From CTSoil-075 sp042610375 (GTDB lineage: Bacteria; Bacillota; Negativicutes; DSM-13327): a stretch of DNA of 64,000 nucleotides. The stretch spans positions 186,001-250,000 of the forward strand of contig NZ_JBGJZL010000007.1 of assembly GCF_042610375.1 (NCBI RefSeq), written 5' to 3'. Of this stretch, positions 8,530 through 17,637 are shown piece after piece (positions within the stretch are counted from its first letter, which is position 1; each line of letters begins with the position of its first letter). The position numbers and the translations under genes were made by a program. The notes beneath the pieces were generated by a model. That model did not search any database. It saw only the letters and a program-made list of their open reading frames with translations, and was not told where the DNA came from.

Positions 8530-8964
8530 ATGATTAATGTTGTAGTGACAATAGTCGGCACGCAACGTGATGCCCAGGGCGAAGAAAATCGCATCGAGCT
8601 TATTACTGCAGGGCACTATTATGAGAAAAACGGTGTGCAGTATATTGTGTATAAAGATACTGAAGTATCTGGGCTTGAAGGTGTGAGCACCATGCTAAAA
8701 GTGTATGAACAGCATGTCGTGTTAGTCAGGATGGGAAATGTGAAGTACCAGCAACAGTTTCGTTTGGGTGAGAAAAGCCATAGTTCCTATGTGACGCCTT
8801 ATGTTACGATGGAAATGGGTATACTAACTCAAAGTATAGAGCAGGCTTTAAGTAAGTCAGTAGGGAACATACACATTCGTTATGAGCTAGAAATAAATGG
8901 ACAATGGCAAAGTACCAATACCTTGTCGATCAGTGTACGGGAGGAAAGTAAAAGTGGATATTAA
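8530..8964 (+). CDS. DUF1934 beta-barrel protein
   Basis: A 144-residue protein of the DUF1934 family, a calycin-like beta-barrel regularly found directly upstream of argS in Firmicutes; its function is not known. The alternating beta pattern is visible throughout (INVVVTIVGTQRD, then YYEKNGVQYIVYKDTE). It begins at ATG after AAGGGAG. Its 3' end overlaps the GTG of argS by 11 bases, so the two are translationally coupled. Confidence 0.85.
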   Translation: MINVVVTIVGTQRDAQGEENRIELITAGHYYEKNGVQYIVYKDTEVSGLEGVSTMLKVYEQHVVLVRMGNVKYQQQFRLGEKSHSSYVTPYVTMEMGILTQSIEQALSKSVGNIHIRYELEINGQWQSTNTLSISVREESKSGY

Positions 8965-10618
8965 AGAATTGTTGCAAAAAGCCATTTATCAAGCCGCACA
9001 TCAAGCAATTGCTGATGGGATATTTAGTGCTGATGAGTTGCCGAAAATTGTATTAGAAGTACCACCCAAGAAGGAGTTTGGGGATTTTGCTACTAATTTT
9101 GCTATGCAGGCCGCCAAAGCCGCTAAAACTAATCCAAGGGTCATTGCCGAGGCTATTGTTGCAAGATTAAAAGAAACATGGCTGGATAAAACGGTGATTG
9201 CAGGTCCTGGATTTATTAATTTTTATTTGAAATCAGATTGGCTCTATACAATGCTAGCTGATATTTTAGCACAAGGCAAGCACTATGGTAATAGTCTTTC
9301 AGGGGCTGGAGAACGTGTGCAGGTAGAGTTTGTGAGCGCGAATCCTACAGGACCATTACATGTAGGTCATGGTCGTGGAGCTGCTGTTGGCAGTGCTTTG
9401 GTTAATTTATTGAAGGCCGCAGGTTATGATGTAGCGAGCGAATTCTATATTAATGATGCAGGCAATCAGATTGATAATTTAGCAGCATCCGTTAATGCTC
9501 GTTATGAAGAACTCTTGGGGCAGACTGTGGAATTTCCTGAAAATGGTTACCATGGACAGGATATTGTTCAGACGGCTCAGAGTATCATTGATCAAGATGG
9601 AGATAAACATCTACATCTTTCACTAGTGGAGCGATTAGCATTTTTTAAAGCCATTGCTCTTAATGAAAAATTATTGGCATTAAAAACTGACTTAGCCGCC
9701 TTTAATGTACACTTTGATGTATGGTTTAGTGAATGTACATTGCATCAGAGTAATGCGCTCAGCGAGACTTGTAAGGTCTTACAAGATAATGGATTTATCT
9801 ATGAGCAAGATGGTGCTCTATGGCTCAAATCGACAGCTTATGGTGATGACAAAGATCGTGTAGTGATTCGCGATAATGGTATTCCTACTTACTTAGCTGC
9901 AGATATTGCTTATCATCGTAATAAACTAGAGCGTGGTTTTAATAAGCTTATTAATATTTGGGGTGCTGATCATCATGGCTATATTTGCCGAGTTAGAGCA
10001 GCGATTGCTTCCCTTGGCTATCGTCCTGAGCAACTGGAAGTTCTCATTGTACAAATGGTCAGTTTATATCGAGATGGACAATTAGTTAAAATGTCTAAAC
10101 GTACAGGTCAAAGTGTGACATTAAGTGAGCTAATTGAAGAAGTGGGTACAGATGCTGCTCGATTCTTCTTTATTATGCGTTCCCTTGACAGTCAATTAGA
10201 TTTTGATCTTGATTTGGCTAAATCAAGATCAAATGAGAATCCCGTGTACTATATCCAATATGCTTATGCACGGATTTCAAGTATTTTCCGTCAACTTGCA
10301 GAAGCAGGTATTACTCTTAGTGATATTGACAATACTAAATTGAGTTTATTGACAAGTGAGTATGAAATCGCTTTAATTAAGAAATTAGGAGAATACCAAG
10401 AAGAGATTGCTGATGCGGCAAAAGAACGAGCACCTCATCGTATTGCCCGTTATGTACATGATTTAGCTGGTCAGTTTCATACCTTCTATAATCAATGTCG
10501 CATTAATGGTGTTGATAAAGATCTGCAAATAGGACGTATGGCTTTAGTGAAAGCTGTGCAGACAACGATTGCTCATGCTCTTGGTATTTTAGGAATTAGT
10601 GCACCAGAAAAAATGTAA
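8954..10618 (+). CDS. argS: Arginyl-tRNA synthetase
   Basis: A 554-residue class I synthetase that charges tRNA-Arg. The N-terminal Add1 domain is followed by the HIGH-type motif in PTGPLHVGHGRGA and the KMSK loop LVKMSKRTGQ. The C-terminal helical DALR anticodon domain ends IAHALGILGISAPEKM. The start is GTG 8954, 9 bases after GGGAGG inside the end of the DUF1934 gene; earlier in-frame starts would add unrelated residues. Confidence 0.97.
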   Translation: MDIKELLQKAIYQAAHQAIADGIFSADELPKIVLEVPPKKEFGDFATNFAMQAAKAAKTNPRVIAEAIVARLKETWLDKTVIAGPGFINFYLKSDWLYTMLADILAQGKHYGNSLSGAGERVQVEFVSANPTGPLHVGHGRGAAVGSALVNLLKAAGYDVASEFYINDAGNQIDNLAASVNARYEELLGQTVEFPENGYHGQDIVQTAQSIIDQDGDKHLHLSLVERLAFFKAIALNEKLLALKTDLAAFNVHFDVWFSECTLHQSNALSETCKVLQDNGFIYEQDGALWLKSTAYGDDKDRVVIRDNGIPTYLAADIAYHRNKLERGFNKLINIWGADHHGYICRVRAAIASLGYRPEQLEVLIVQMVSLYRDGQLVKMSKRTGQSVTLSELIEEVGTDAARFFFIMRSLDSQLDFDLDLAKSRSNENPVYYIQYAYARISSIFRQLAEAGITLSDIDNTKLSLLTSEYEIALIKKLGEYQEEIADAAKERAPHRIARYVHDLAGQFHTFYNQCRINGVDKDLQIGRMALVKAVQTTIAHALGILGISAPEKM

Positions 10619-10723
10619 GGTAAATCTTAAAAATCTCCTTAAATAAAAAAAGGAATTTTTCTGTGCATGGTGAATGTTACCAGAAAAAGTGGAGTTATTA
10701 AATTTTGAGTGTGGAAGGATTTA

Positions 10724-11098
10724 ATGTATATGACAGAAATGATGAAGCAAGTTTCAGAAGTGGAACTAGCGTATAAAATTTTACAAAAAACGGGTAAATC
10801 CATGTATTTTAGAGATTTAATTACTGAAGTATTGGAACTTAAAGGGCGAAGAATCCACTCTTTAGCCCATGCGATATCCGAAGTTCATACGCAAATTAAC
10901 ATGGATAGTCGTTTTGTCCATATGGGTAAAGGAATGTGGGGGCTCGTTGAATGGTCGCCACAACAACTCAGTGGACGTTCGACTGTTGAAAAAGATGAAA
11001 GTGTAAAAACCTCTTCGACTGTTCGGCGGCAAAAACTTTTTGAAGAAATTCAACAAGAGTATGTCGCAGCAAATGCTGAACCTGGAGAAAGAGAATAA
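10724..11098 (+). CDS. rpoE: RNA polymerase delta subunit, short form
   Basis: A 124-residue protein with the HARE-HTH winged helix of the RNA polymerase delta subunit (EVELAYKILQKTGKSMYFRD, then FVHMGKGMWGLVEW). Delta helps core polymerase recycle and modulates promoter choice. The gene sits directly before pyrG, as in Bacillus. The Bacillus protein ends in a long acidic tail; here the last 40 residues are mixed charge (KTSSTVRRQKLFEE), so the nucleic-acid-mimic tail is missing. ATG 10724 follows GGAAGG by 5 bases; ATG 10730 is also possible. Confidence 0.8.
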   Translation: MYMTEMMKQVSEVELAYKILQKTGKSMYFRDLITEVLELKGRRIHSLAHAISEVHTQINMDSRFVHMGKGMWGLVEWSPQQLSGRSTVEKDESVKTSSTVRRQKLFEEIQQEYVAANAEPGERE

Positions 11099-11102
11099 TT
11101 AC

Positions 11103-11132
11103 TTGACACTGTTCGATTGTAGAGTATAAAAT
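11103..11132 (+). promoter_or_regulatory. pyrG promoter
   Basis: TTGACA and TAAAAT separated by 18 bases, right after the rpoE stop. It leaves a leader of about 135 nt before pyrG. I do not see the GGGC start or the terminator hairpin of the Bacillus pyrG attenuator. Confidence 0.65.
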
Positions 11133-11275
11133 AATTGGCGTACTGAAGTAGCGCACCAAACCTTTGTTAAAAGATTTGTGTAAGTCGCGACCTTAGCAGG
11201 CAATGTTAACATGATTAAATTTTTAATTTTTGTAGGGAATATACGGGTAAAGGCATTTTAGGAGGAACTAGAATT

Positions 11276-12883
11276 ATGGCAAAATATATATTCGTTACCG
11301 GGGGAGTTGTATCTTCTCTTGGTAAAGGGATCACTGCTGCTTCATTGGGGCGTTTATTAAAAAATCGTGGACTAAAAGTGACGATTCAAAAATTTGATCC
11401 ATACATAAATATTGATCCTGGTACCATGAGCCCATACCAGCATGGGGAAGTATTTGTTACTGAAGATGGTGCAGAAACTGATTTGGACTTAGGGCATTAT
11501 GAACGATTTATCGATATAAATTTGAGTAAAAGTTCCAATATAACCGCAGGTAAAGTGTATCTGTCAGTGATTAATAAGGAACGTAAAGGTGATTATTTAG
11601 GTGGTACTGTTCAAGTCATTCCTCATATCACCAACGAGATCAAAGAGCGGGTTTATCGTGTAGGTAAAGAAGAAAATGCTGATGTTGTCATTACTGAAAT
11701 TGGTGGCACTGTTGGTGATATTGAAAGTTTACCGTTCTTGGAAGCAATTCGCCAAGTGAAAAAAGAAGTAGGTCGGGATGGCGTACTTTATCTTCACGTA
11801 ACACTTTTGCCGTATATTTCTGCAGCTGGCGAATTAAAAACCAAGCCAACTCAGCATAGCGTAAAAGAATTAAGAGGCATTGGTATTACTCCAGATATTA
11901 TTGTTTGTCGTACTGAACATGACATTTCCCCTGAAATGCGTGATAAATTAGCTCTTTTCTGTGATATTGATGCAAATGCAGTCATTCAAAATAAAACAGT
12001 TGCGAGTATTTATGAAGTACCTTTACTGCTGCAGGAACAAAACCTTGACAGTATCGTTTTGAATAAACTTAACCTTACTGCCAATGAAGCGGATATGACA
12101 GAATGGAATAAAATGCTCGATAAAATTATTAATCCATCAAAAAATGTAACAATTGCTATTGTTGGTAAATATGTAGCATTACCTGATGCTTATTTGAGCG
12201 TGTCGGAAGCTCTTAAACATGCCGGCATTGCTAATGATACTGCCATTCAAATTAAATGGGTTAATGCGGAAGAGATTGAAGCCGATGATGTCGATCTCAG
12301 TAATTGTTTTGGTGATGTTGATGGTATCTTAATTCCTGGTGGTTTTGGTGATCGGGGTGTTGAAGGTAAGATTAAAGCGATTCAATATGCCCGTGAAAAC
12401 AAAGTACCGTTTTTCGGTTTGTGTTTAGGTATGCAATGTGCCGTTATTGAGTTTGCACGAAACGTATGTAAACTAGCAGGGGCACATAGTACAGAGTTTA
12501 ATGAGGAAACGCCTCATCCAGTGATTGATTTGATGCTAGAACAAGTAGCAGTTGAAGATAAAGGCGGTACAATGCGTCTTGGTGTGTACCCATGTAAAGT
12601 ACCAGAAGGTACGTTAACTTATCAAGCTTATCAAGATGAAATCATTTATGAACGTCATCGTCATCGTTGGGAGTTTAATAACGCCTACCGTGAGCAGTTA
12701 ACTGCAGCTGGTTTGGTCATTGGTGGTACTTTGCCAAAAGGTAGTCTAGTGGAAATTATTGAGATTAAAAACCATCCTTGGTATGTTGCAACTCAATTCC
12801 ACCCGGAATTTAAATCCCGGCCAACAAATCCACATCCATTATTCAGAGAGTTTGTGAAAGCAGCTTTGAACAATAAAAAATAA
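11276..12883 (+). CDS. pyrG: CTP synthase
   Basis: A 535-residue enzyme converting UTP to CTP with ATP and glutamine. The N-terminal synthase domain opens with KYIFVTGGVVSSLGKGITAA and carries EIGGTVGDIESLPF. The C-terminal class I glutamine amidotransferase has the nucleophile in FFGLCLGMQ and the His/Glu pair in TQFHPEFKSRP. The length is normal. The RBS is AGGAGG with 9-base spacing, and a terminator follows. Confidence 0.98.
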   Translation: MAKYIFVTGGVVSSLGKGITAASLGRLLKNRGLKVTIQKFDPYINIDPGTMSPYQHGEVFVTEDGAETDLDLGHYERFIDINLSKSSNITAGKVYLSVINKERKGDYLGGTVQVIPHITNEIKERVYRVGKEENADVVITEIGGTVGDIESLPFLEAIRQVKKEVGRDGVLYLHVTLLPYISAAGELKTKPTQHSVKELRGIGITPDIIVCRTEHDISPEMRDKLALFCDIDANAVIQNKTVASIYEVPLLLQEQNLDSIVLNKLNLTANEADMTEWNKMLDKIINPSKNVTIAIVGKYVALPDAYLSVSEALKHAGIANDTAIQIKWVNAEEIEADDVDLSNCFGDVDGILIPGGFGDRGVEGKIKAIQYARENKVPFFGLCLGMQCAVIEFARNVCKLAGAHSTEFNEETPHPVIDLMLEQVAVEDKGGTMRLGVYPCKVPEGTLTYQAYQDEIIYERHRHRWEFNNAYREQLTAAGLVIGGTLPKGSLVEIIEIKNHPWYVATQFHPEFKSRPTNPHPLFREFVKAALNNKK

Positions 12884-12894
12884 AACAAAATTAA

Positions 12895-12927
12895 GCAACT
12901 GTGGACAATTGACCGCAGTTGCTTTTT
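12895..12927 (+). terminator. pyrG terminator
   Basis: GCAACTGTGG, loop, CCGCAGTTGC, then TTTTT. Confidence 0.85.
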
Positions 12928-12944
12928 GCATAAGGAGTGTAGTT

Positions 12945-13883
12945 ATGTATAAAAAATCTGTGATTATTGTCATTGGTTTAGTGGTACTTTTTTCGTTAGT
13001 AGGGCTGGCAGTCCATAATACTAGTAAAAAAACAATTCAAGCTAATAAAATTGCTGTGATTTATGTTGAAGGTGTCATTATGGGGGGGCATGGACAGAGT
13101 ACTTTATTATCTGAACAAGGTGGTACGGATCAAGTTATTAAACAATTACATGAGGCACGAGATGATGAGTCGGTTAAAGCTGTTATTCTTAGAATTAACA
13201 GTCCCGGTGGTAGTGCGGCAGCTTCTCAGGAAGTTGGATTTGAAATCAAAAAACTGCGAGCAAAAGGTAAGATTGTCGTGACTTCCATGGGTGATGTAGC
13301 GGCTTCAGGCGGTTATTGGTTAGCAGCTTGTACTGATAAAATATATGCAAATCCTACGACAATGACAGGCAGTATTGGTGTATATGTACCTTATGCGAAT
13401 TGGGAAGAGTTATATAAAAAAGTAGGTATTTATCAAGAAAAAATCAAAAGTGGACCTCATAAAGACATTTTATCTCCGGAACGTATGATGACTGGTGAAG
13501 AGCGAGAAATCATTCAGGTGATGGTAGATGATATTTATAATCAATTTGTCACTGTGGTAGCTGAAGGACGTAAAATGGATATAGAACAAGTACGTAAGCT
13601 TGCTGATGGACGAATTTACACAGGGAATCAAGCCAAGCAGTTGGGGTTGGTCGATGAATTAGGCAATATGTATGATGCCATTGATGGCACAGCAGAAATG
13701 GCGGGTATTAGTGGTAAACCGGAAATCAAGGAGTATGGTAAACACTCTCCATGGAGTATGTTATTTGGTGCGAATGGGCAAGTTGGTACTTTGTTAGAGC
13801 AAGTCATCTTTAAGCAGGCCCAAAATGCATTGAATAGTGGTATGCCACAGGATTTATCGCCAGATAAATGGCAGGTGAAATAA
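12945..13883 (+). CDS. sppA: Signal peptide peptidase SppA
   Basis: A 312-residue membrane-anchored serine protease of the S49 family that degrades leftover signal peptides. The N-terminal anchor (residues 5-22) is followed by the crotonase-like core. The serine nucleophile is in DVAASGGYW, the general-base lysine is expected in KIKSGPHKD, and MTGSIGVY is also conserved. ATG 12945 follows AAGGAG by 7 bases; the longer TTG reading would start inside the pyrG terminator. The stop codon touches the ATG of the next gene, so the two are co-translated. Confidence 0.93.
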   Translation: MYKKSVIIVIGLVVLFSLVGLAVHNTSKKTIQANKIAVIYVEGVIMGGHGQSTLLSEQGGTDQVIKQLHEARDDESVKAVILRINSPGGSAAASQEVGFEIKKLRAKGKIVVTSMGDVAASGGYWLAACTDKIYANPTTMTGSIGVYVPYANWEELYKKVGIYQEKIKSGPHKDILSPERMMTGEEREIIQVMVDDIYNQFVTVVAEGRKMDIEQVRKLADGRIYTGNQAKQLGLVDELGNMYDAIDGTAEMAGISGKPEIKEYGKHSPWSMLFGANGQVGTLLEQVIFKQAQNALNSGMPQDLSPDKWQVK

Positions 13884-14459
13884 ATGGGTAGCTTATTTGA
13901 CAATCTTTATGATGTATTGTTTCAGCCATGGGTAGCAATGAGGAATATGGCTGAAAGCAAAAATGTAGGGCAAGCGATCAGTGTTTTTTTCTGTAGTATA
14001 CTTGTGCCAATCTGGGCATTGTATTTTGGCCTTAAAGATACTGGACTAGCAATGATGTTTCATGTCCTAGTCATGTTTAAAGTCATTGGTAGTCTCATGA
14101 TATGGATTATGGGTGTTGCCATATGGCAGTTAACTGCTGAATTTTTTGGTGGTCGTGGCACAGCGGTAGGACTATTTGTAACCTTAGGATTTGCCCATAT
14201 TCCTCGGATTTTTATGGTACCATTATGGGCGATGGTAACAGTCATGCCTTCAAGTACGAAGACATTTTTATTGTCAATCTCGGTACTGGTATTAGTATTT
14301 TGGTCACTTTATCTAGATGTGGTGGCAATCAGAGAAGTACATCAATTATCGACAGCTAAATCAGTACTTGTACTGATGAGCCCTATAATTGGGATTGGAG
14401 TATTATGTGCAGTAATTGCTATCTTTATTGGCAGTGGGCTGATTAATATGTCAATGTGA
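13884..14459 (+). CDS. Yip1-family membrane protein
   Basis: A 191-residue protein with about five hydrophobic helices and the N-terminal motif of the bacterial Yip1/YIF1 family (NLYDVLFQPWVAMRNM). The function in bacteria is unknown. It begins with no gap after sppA, so a role in the same membrane-protein quality process is a fair guess but only a guess. Confidence 0.75.
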   Translation: MGSLFDNLYDVLFQPWVAMRNMAESKNVGQAISVFFCSILVPIWALYFGLKDTGLAMMFHVLVMFKVIGSLMIWIMGVAIWQLTAEFFGGRGTAVGLFVTLGFAHIPRIFMVPLWAMVTVMPSSTKTFLLSISVLVLVFWSLYLDVVAIREVHQLSTAKSVLVLMSPIIGIGVLCAVIAIFIGSGLINMSM

Positions 14460-14500
14460 TTTTAACTGCATATCTTAAATTCAATATTATAAAAAACAAT

Positions 14501-14569
14501 TGCTCTGAATGAGATATCCGATATCTCATTCAGAGCAGACCAAAAAGCTAGAATCCATGTATTCTAGCT
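14501..14569. repeat. Two adjacent perfect palindromes in leader of lipoprotein gene
   Basis: First palindrome: 18-base arms starting TGCTCTGAATGAGATATC with a single base between them. Second: AGCTAGAAT, 6-base loop, ATTCTAGCT. The first has a T-run only when read on the - strand (TTGTTTTTT), so as a terminator it would stop leftward transcription, while both neighbouring genes run rightward. Confidence 0.75.
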
Positions 14570-14586
14570 AGAAAGGGTAGGAGAAT

Positions 14587-16941
14587 ATGGCACACAAAAT
14601 TGTAGTATTCATACTGTTGTTAGGCGTAATGCTGAGTGGTTGTGGAACTCGTCTACCAGTACCAATTGCTGGATTGACAGTTCTTACGGCTAATGAAGAA
14701 AAACAATGGAGTATACCTGAACATTTAATAGAACAAGGTGATGGTAATTCTTATCGGGTAGTAAAAGCAACAGATCAAAATAATTCTATGCTAGAATTGG
14801 TAGCAGGCAATCAAGGGCAACTGGAATATTTTATAGAAGAAGAAGCTGATATTGCTGCTTTTGCGGAGCTCAGATTGCAATTCTTATCAACCCAAGGCCG
14901 AGGGCGAATCAAATTGAGTGCTCTTGATCGTCAAGGAAAGATCATTGGTGAAACAGGCTTTGTTTTCACTGGTGAGTTACCAAAAAGTTCAATGCTAAAT
15001 AAGTGGCAAGATACTCGATATATAACCAATTTTCAAGGAAATTGGATAGAGAAAAAACAAAATTTTTCAGAGATGCTGGCAACTTTGCCTCAAGAGCAAT
15101 TACGTAGTGCTGTTAAATATCGTTTAAGCGTGGAAGTTGGTCAAGGGCAGCATGCACTTATTACTAAATTTATAATTGGTAGTGATCCCAATAAAGCAAT
15201 GCGCCTGATACCGACTGCGCTTCACCAGCGTGTTGGGCAGGGGGATCGATTCGTAATTGAGGCCGATGCTCAGAATATGACGAGCAAACCTATGGATCAT
15301 ATTGCAGTTAAAATGATTGAACCTTACGGATATGGCTTGGTAAGTATGGATCAATCTCTTCAGACGATTGATCATCTCAATCCAGGAGAAAAGCATCATA
15401 TAAGTTGGCAATTGCAGGCCAAGCGTCCTGATGCTGTTAATTTAAATAAGCCATGGACAATTAAATTCAGTGTTAACGATCAAGAGGTTCAAGAGCAGGT
15501 ACAAGTCTCTGTCAGTGATCCAAACCCAGGAAAAATTTTTTATGTCATGACTGAGGATCTTGAACCCATTGATGGTGCTGGGTATCCTACAGCCTGGGGT
15601 AATCGTAATAGTTGGTTAGAACCACAAGAATTTTTAGGACAAATGGTGGGCAAATCTGAAGCTCTTAATGGTATTGCTGAGAAATATGGAGCCAAATGGA
15701 CACATTATATTGCTTGGCCCGCTGTAAAAGCTGCCCAGTGGGCTGGCGGACAGTCTAAGACCGGTCAATGGCCGAAGATTGTATCAGCTATTCAAGAGTC
15801 TGTCGTGCAAGAGGCTGGTCGAGGCCATGAGTATGGTATCCATTTACATTCAGATTATGATCCTTATTTACCAGGTAATGTATTGTCTTACAATGAGGCA
15901 GTGGATGGGATATGGGCTAATCATTTGAAACATGGATGGGCGCATTCAGTGTTCACTGAGGGGGATTTCAGCGATTATACAAGTCGTACAGGTATGCTCT
16001 ATGATTATCAATCAATTTTAGATCAATTGGCGAGAAATTCAGACCAAGGACAATTATTAACAGCAAGAGTTGGTTCATTTGATTTTGGCAGTGGCAAAGC
16101 TGATGAAGCCATGAGTACCAATGCGTATAAAAAGGTTGGCTTATGGGGATCAAGTGATGCAGATGGTAATAATGGAGGTGCTGTAACAACAGGTGATTAC
16201 GGTCATGAAATTTATTTTACAGCACCAGATGATATCAATGGACCAGCTGAGGATCTTAGTAAAGTCGGCATTGTTGAGTTTCGTCCCACGCCACGACAAT
16301 CCATTTCCTATAACGACCAGAGTGCTATGGTTATGAATCAAAAAACTGATCAAGGTATGGAGTATTTTACGGCGGGAAGTCGTGTCGTGAAACCGGGTAT
16401 ACATGCTGTGATCGGCTTTACCCATGCCATGTTTGTTATGGGAGATGGTGATTGGAAAAGTCTCGAGGGTGGGCAATTCCAGGCTATTGATGAGCATTTA
16501 GCTTACGTTAAACAAAAGTATGTTGATCAAGGGGTACTGAATTTTGGGACTGCAAGTGAGTTAGTTGAGGCCTATTTAGATTACTATACTCCTCAATTAT
16601 TAGCCATATACGGTAAACGTCTATCCGATGAACGAGGAATTGCTGAATATGCTATACGTATAGTAGGCCGTGATATTTTAGTTGATGAACAGCACAATCA
16701 TATAGTGAATATAAAATACCCTTTGTATCTACGCGAAAGTGCTTATCGTATCAGTATACTTAAAAATGGACAACCTATTTATACTACGTGGGGACTACCT
16801 ACACCGTTTAATGATATTCGTTTTGTCGTTGATGATAAAGAAGCTGTCTATACTATGAAAATTTATCATAATGAATTTGCTTTTCGCATGCTGACACGTT
16901 TACATGGAATAAAAATGAGAATTTCTCAATTATTTAAATAA
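14587..16941 (+). CDS. Large lipoprotein with deacetylase-like barrel
   Basis: A 784-residue predicted lipoprotein (lipobox LSGC, Cys 19). Residues 30-310 look like beta-sandwich modules. From about 315 a barrel domain resembles NodB-type polysaccharide deacetylases: an acidic strand end (YVMTEDLEP), a metal-type histidine cluster (HEYGIHLHSD), a strand RVGSFDFG and a later LWGSSDADGN. Residues 700-784 form another beta module. I infer a secreted enzyme acting on cell-wall or capsule sugar, but the canonical TFDDG text is absent and the assignment is tentative. It has its own RBS (GGTAGGAG) behind two strong hairpins and no operon partner. Confidence 0.6.
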   Translation: MAHKIVVFILLLGVMLSGCGTRLPVPIAGLTVLTANEEKQWSIPEHLIEQGDGNSYRVVKATDQNNSMLELVAGNQGQLEYFIEEEADIAAFAELRLQFLSTQGRGRIKLSALDRQGKIIGETGFVFTGELPKSSMLNKWQDTRYITNFQGNWIEKKQNFSEMLATLPQEQLRSAVKYRLSVEVGQGQHALITKFIIGSDPNKAMRLIPTALHQRVGQGDRFVIEADAQNMTSKPMDHIAVKMIEPYGYGLVSMDQSLQTIDHLNPGEKHHISWQLQAKRPDAVNLNKPWTIKFSVNDQEVQEQVQVSVSDPNPGKIFYVMTEDLEPIDGAGYPTAWGNRNSWLEPQEFLGQMVGKSEALNGIAEKYGAKWTHYIAWPAVKAAQWAGGQSKTGQWPKIVSAIQESVVQEAGRGHEYGIHLHSDYDPYLPGNVLSYNEAVDGIWANHLKHGWAHSVFTEGDFSDYTSRTGMLYDYQSILDQLARNSDQGQLLTARVGSFDFGSGKADEAMSTNAYKKVGLWGSSDADGNNGGAVTTGDYGHEIYFTAPDDINGPAEDLSKVGIVEFRPTPRQSISYNDQSAMVMNQKTDQGMEYFTAGSRVVKPGIHAVIGFTHAMFVMGDGDWKSLEGGQFQAIDEHLAYVKQKYVDQGVLNFGTASELVEAYLDYYTPQLLAIYGKRLSDERGIAEYAIRIVGRDILVDEQHNHIVNIKYPLYLRESAYRISILKNGQPIYTTWGLPTPFNDIRFVVDDKEAVYTMKIYHNEFAFRMLTRLHGIKMRISQLFK

Positions 16942-16964
16942 AATTGCTTATTTGCTGCCTAATA

Positions 16965-16993
16965 GGAGGATAAATCTGGTATTGTGCGAATAA
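16965..16993 (+). promoter_or_regulatory. Sigma-H-type promoter of spo0F-like gene
   Basis: GGAGGATAA, 11 bases, TGCGAATAA. The Bacillus sigma-H consensus RnAGGAwWW-N11/12-RnnGAATww is met everywhere except the R of the -10. In B. subtilis spo0F also has a sigma-H promoter. Confidence 0.6.
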
Positions 16994-17035
16994 TTAACTA
17001 AAATAGGGCATAAAGCAAATAAGGAGCGAATATGG

Positions 17036-17422
17036 ATGTCTAATAGTAAATCTACAATATTGGTTGTTGATGATCAACCAGGAATCAGAAGATTGCTAAT
17101 GGAAGTTCTGACTGAAGAAGGCTACAATGTATGCACGGCAGCTAATGGCTATGAGGGAATGCAAAAAGCGAAAGAACTGAATCCATCTTTAATTTTAATG
17201 GATATGAAAATGCCAGGTATGGATGGAATAGAGACACTACGAGAACTTAAACATTTAAATCAGGCAGAAAAAGTCATTATGATGACAGCATACGGTGAAT
17301 TGGGACTGGTTAATATTGCAAAAGATCTTGGCGCATATGCCTATGTGACGAAACCCTTTGATATTATTGAGTTATGCACGATGATTAGTCAAGTTATTTC
17401 CGCTAATGCCATCGAATATTAA
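17036..17422 (+). CDS. spo0F: Spo0F-like phosphorelay response regulator
   Basis: A 128-residue stand-alone receiver domain with no output domain. The phosphorylated aspartate lies in LILMDMKMPGMDG, the acidic pocket in VVDDQPGIRRLL, the switch threonine in VIMMTAYGE and the lysine in YVTKPFD. The N-terminal text and QPGIRRLLMEV are close to Spo0F, the middle carrier of the sporulation phosphorelay. It is followed later by fsa, where Bacillus has fbaA after spo0F. The RBS AAGGAG is 9 bases from ATG 17036 and lies in the 3' arm of an inverted repeat (16947-16956 with 17014-17023). Confidence 0.85.
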   Translation: MSNSKSTILVVDDQPGIRRLLMEVLTEEGYNVCTAANGYEGMQKAKELNPSLILMDMKMPGMDGIETLRELKHLNQAEKVIMMTAYGELGLVNIAKDLGAYAYVTKPFDIIELCTMISQVISANAIEY

Positions 17423-17479
17423 TGAAAGATTCAAACCATATGAATGAACTTATCCTTATAGTAGGTGGTTGTTTTAACA

Positions 17480-17572
17480 TCAAAAAGTAAAATATTTTTG
17501 GATTTCAAGTAAAGGTGACTAAGAATTTCGCCTGTGTCTGAGGACTTGGCAGAAGCCAAGTCTTTTCTTATA
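17480..17572 (+). ncRNA. Dispersed structured element, copy C
   Basis: A 93-nt relative of copies A (28804) and B (57489), by eye about 85% identical over its last 72 bases. The first hairpin keeps its pairing with different bases (CAAAAA with TTTTTG, against GAAAGT with ACTTTC in copy A). It ends in GGACTTGGC-AGAA-GCCAAGTC then TTTTCTT. It lies between spo0F and the zinc-ribbon gene. Confidence 0.6.
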
Positions 17573-17637
17573 AACTGCTTAGTAAGCAGGAACTTTTCTC
17601 TTGCTTGGCGAACAGAATAACGAAAGGAGGGATGTAT

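Noticed and set aside
11133..11275. pyrG leader as a reiterative-transcription attenuator
   Set aside because: The region lacks the initial GGGC and a terminator stem with U-run, so the Bacillus mechanism is not supported.
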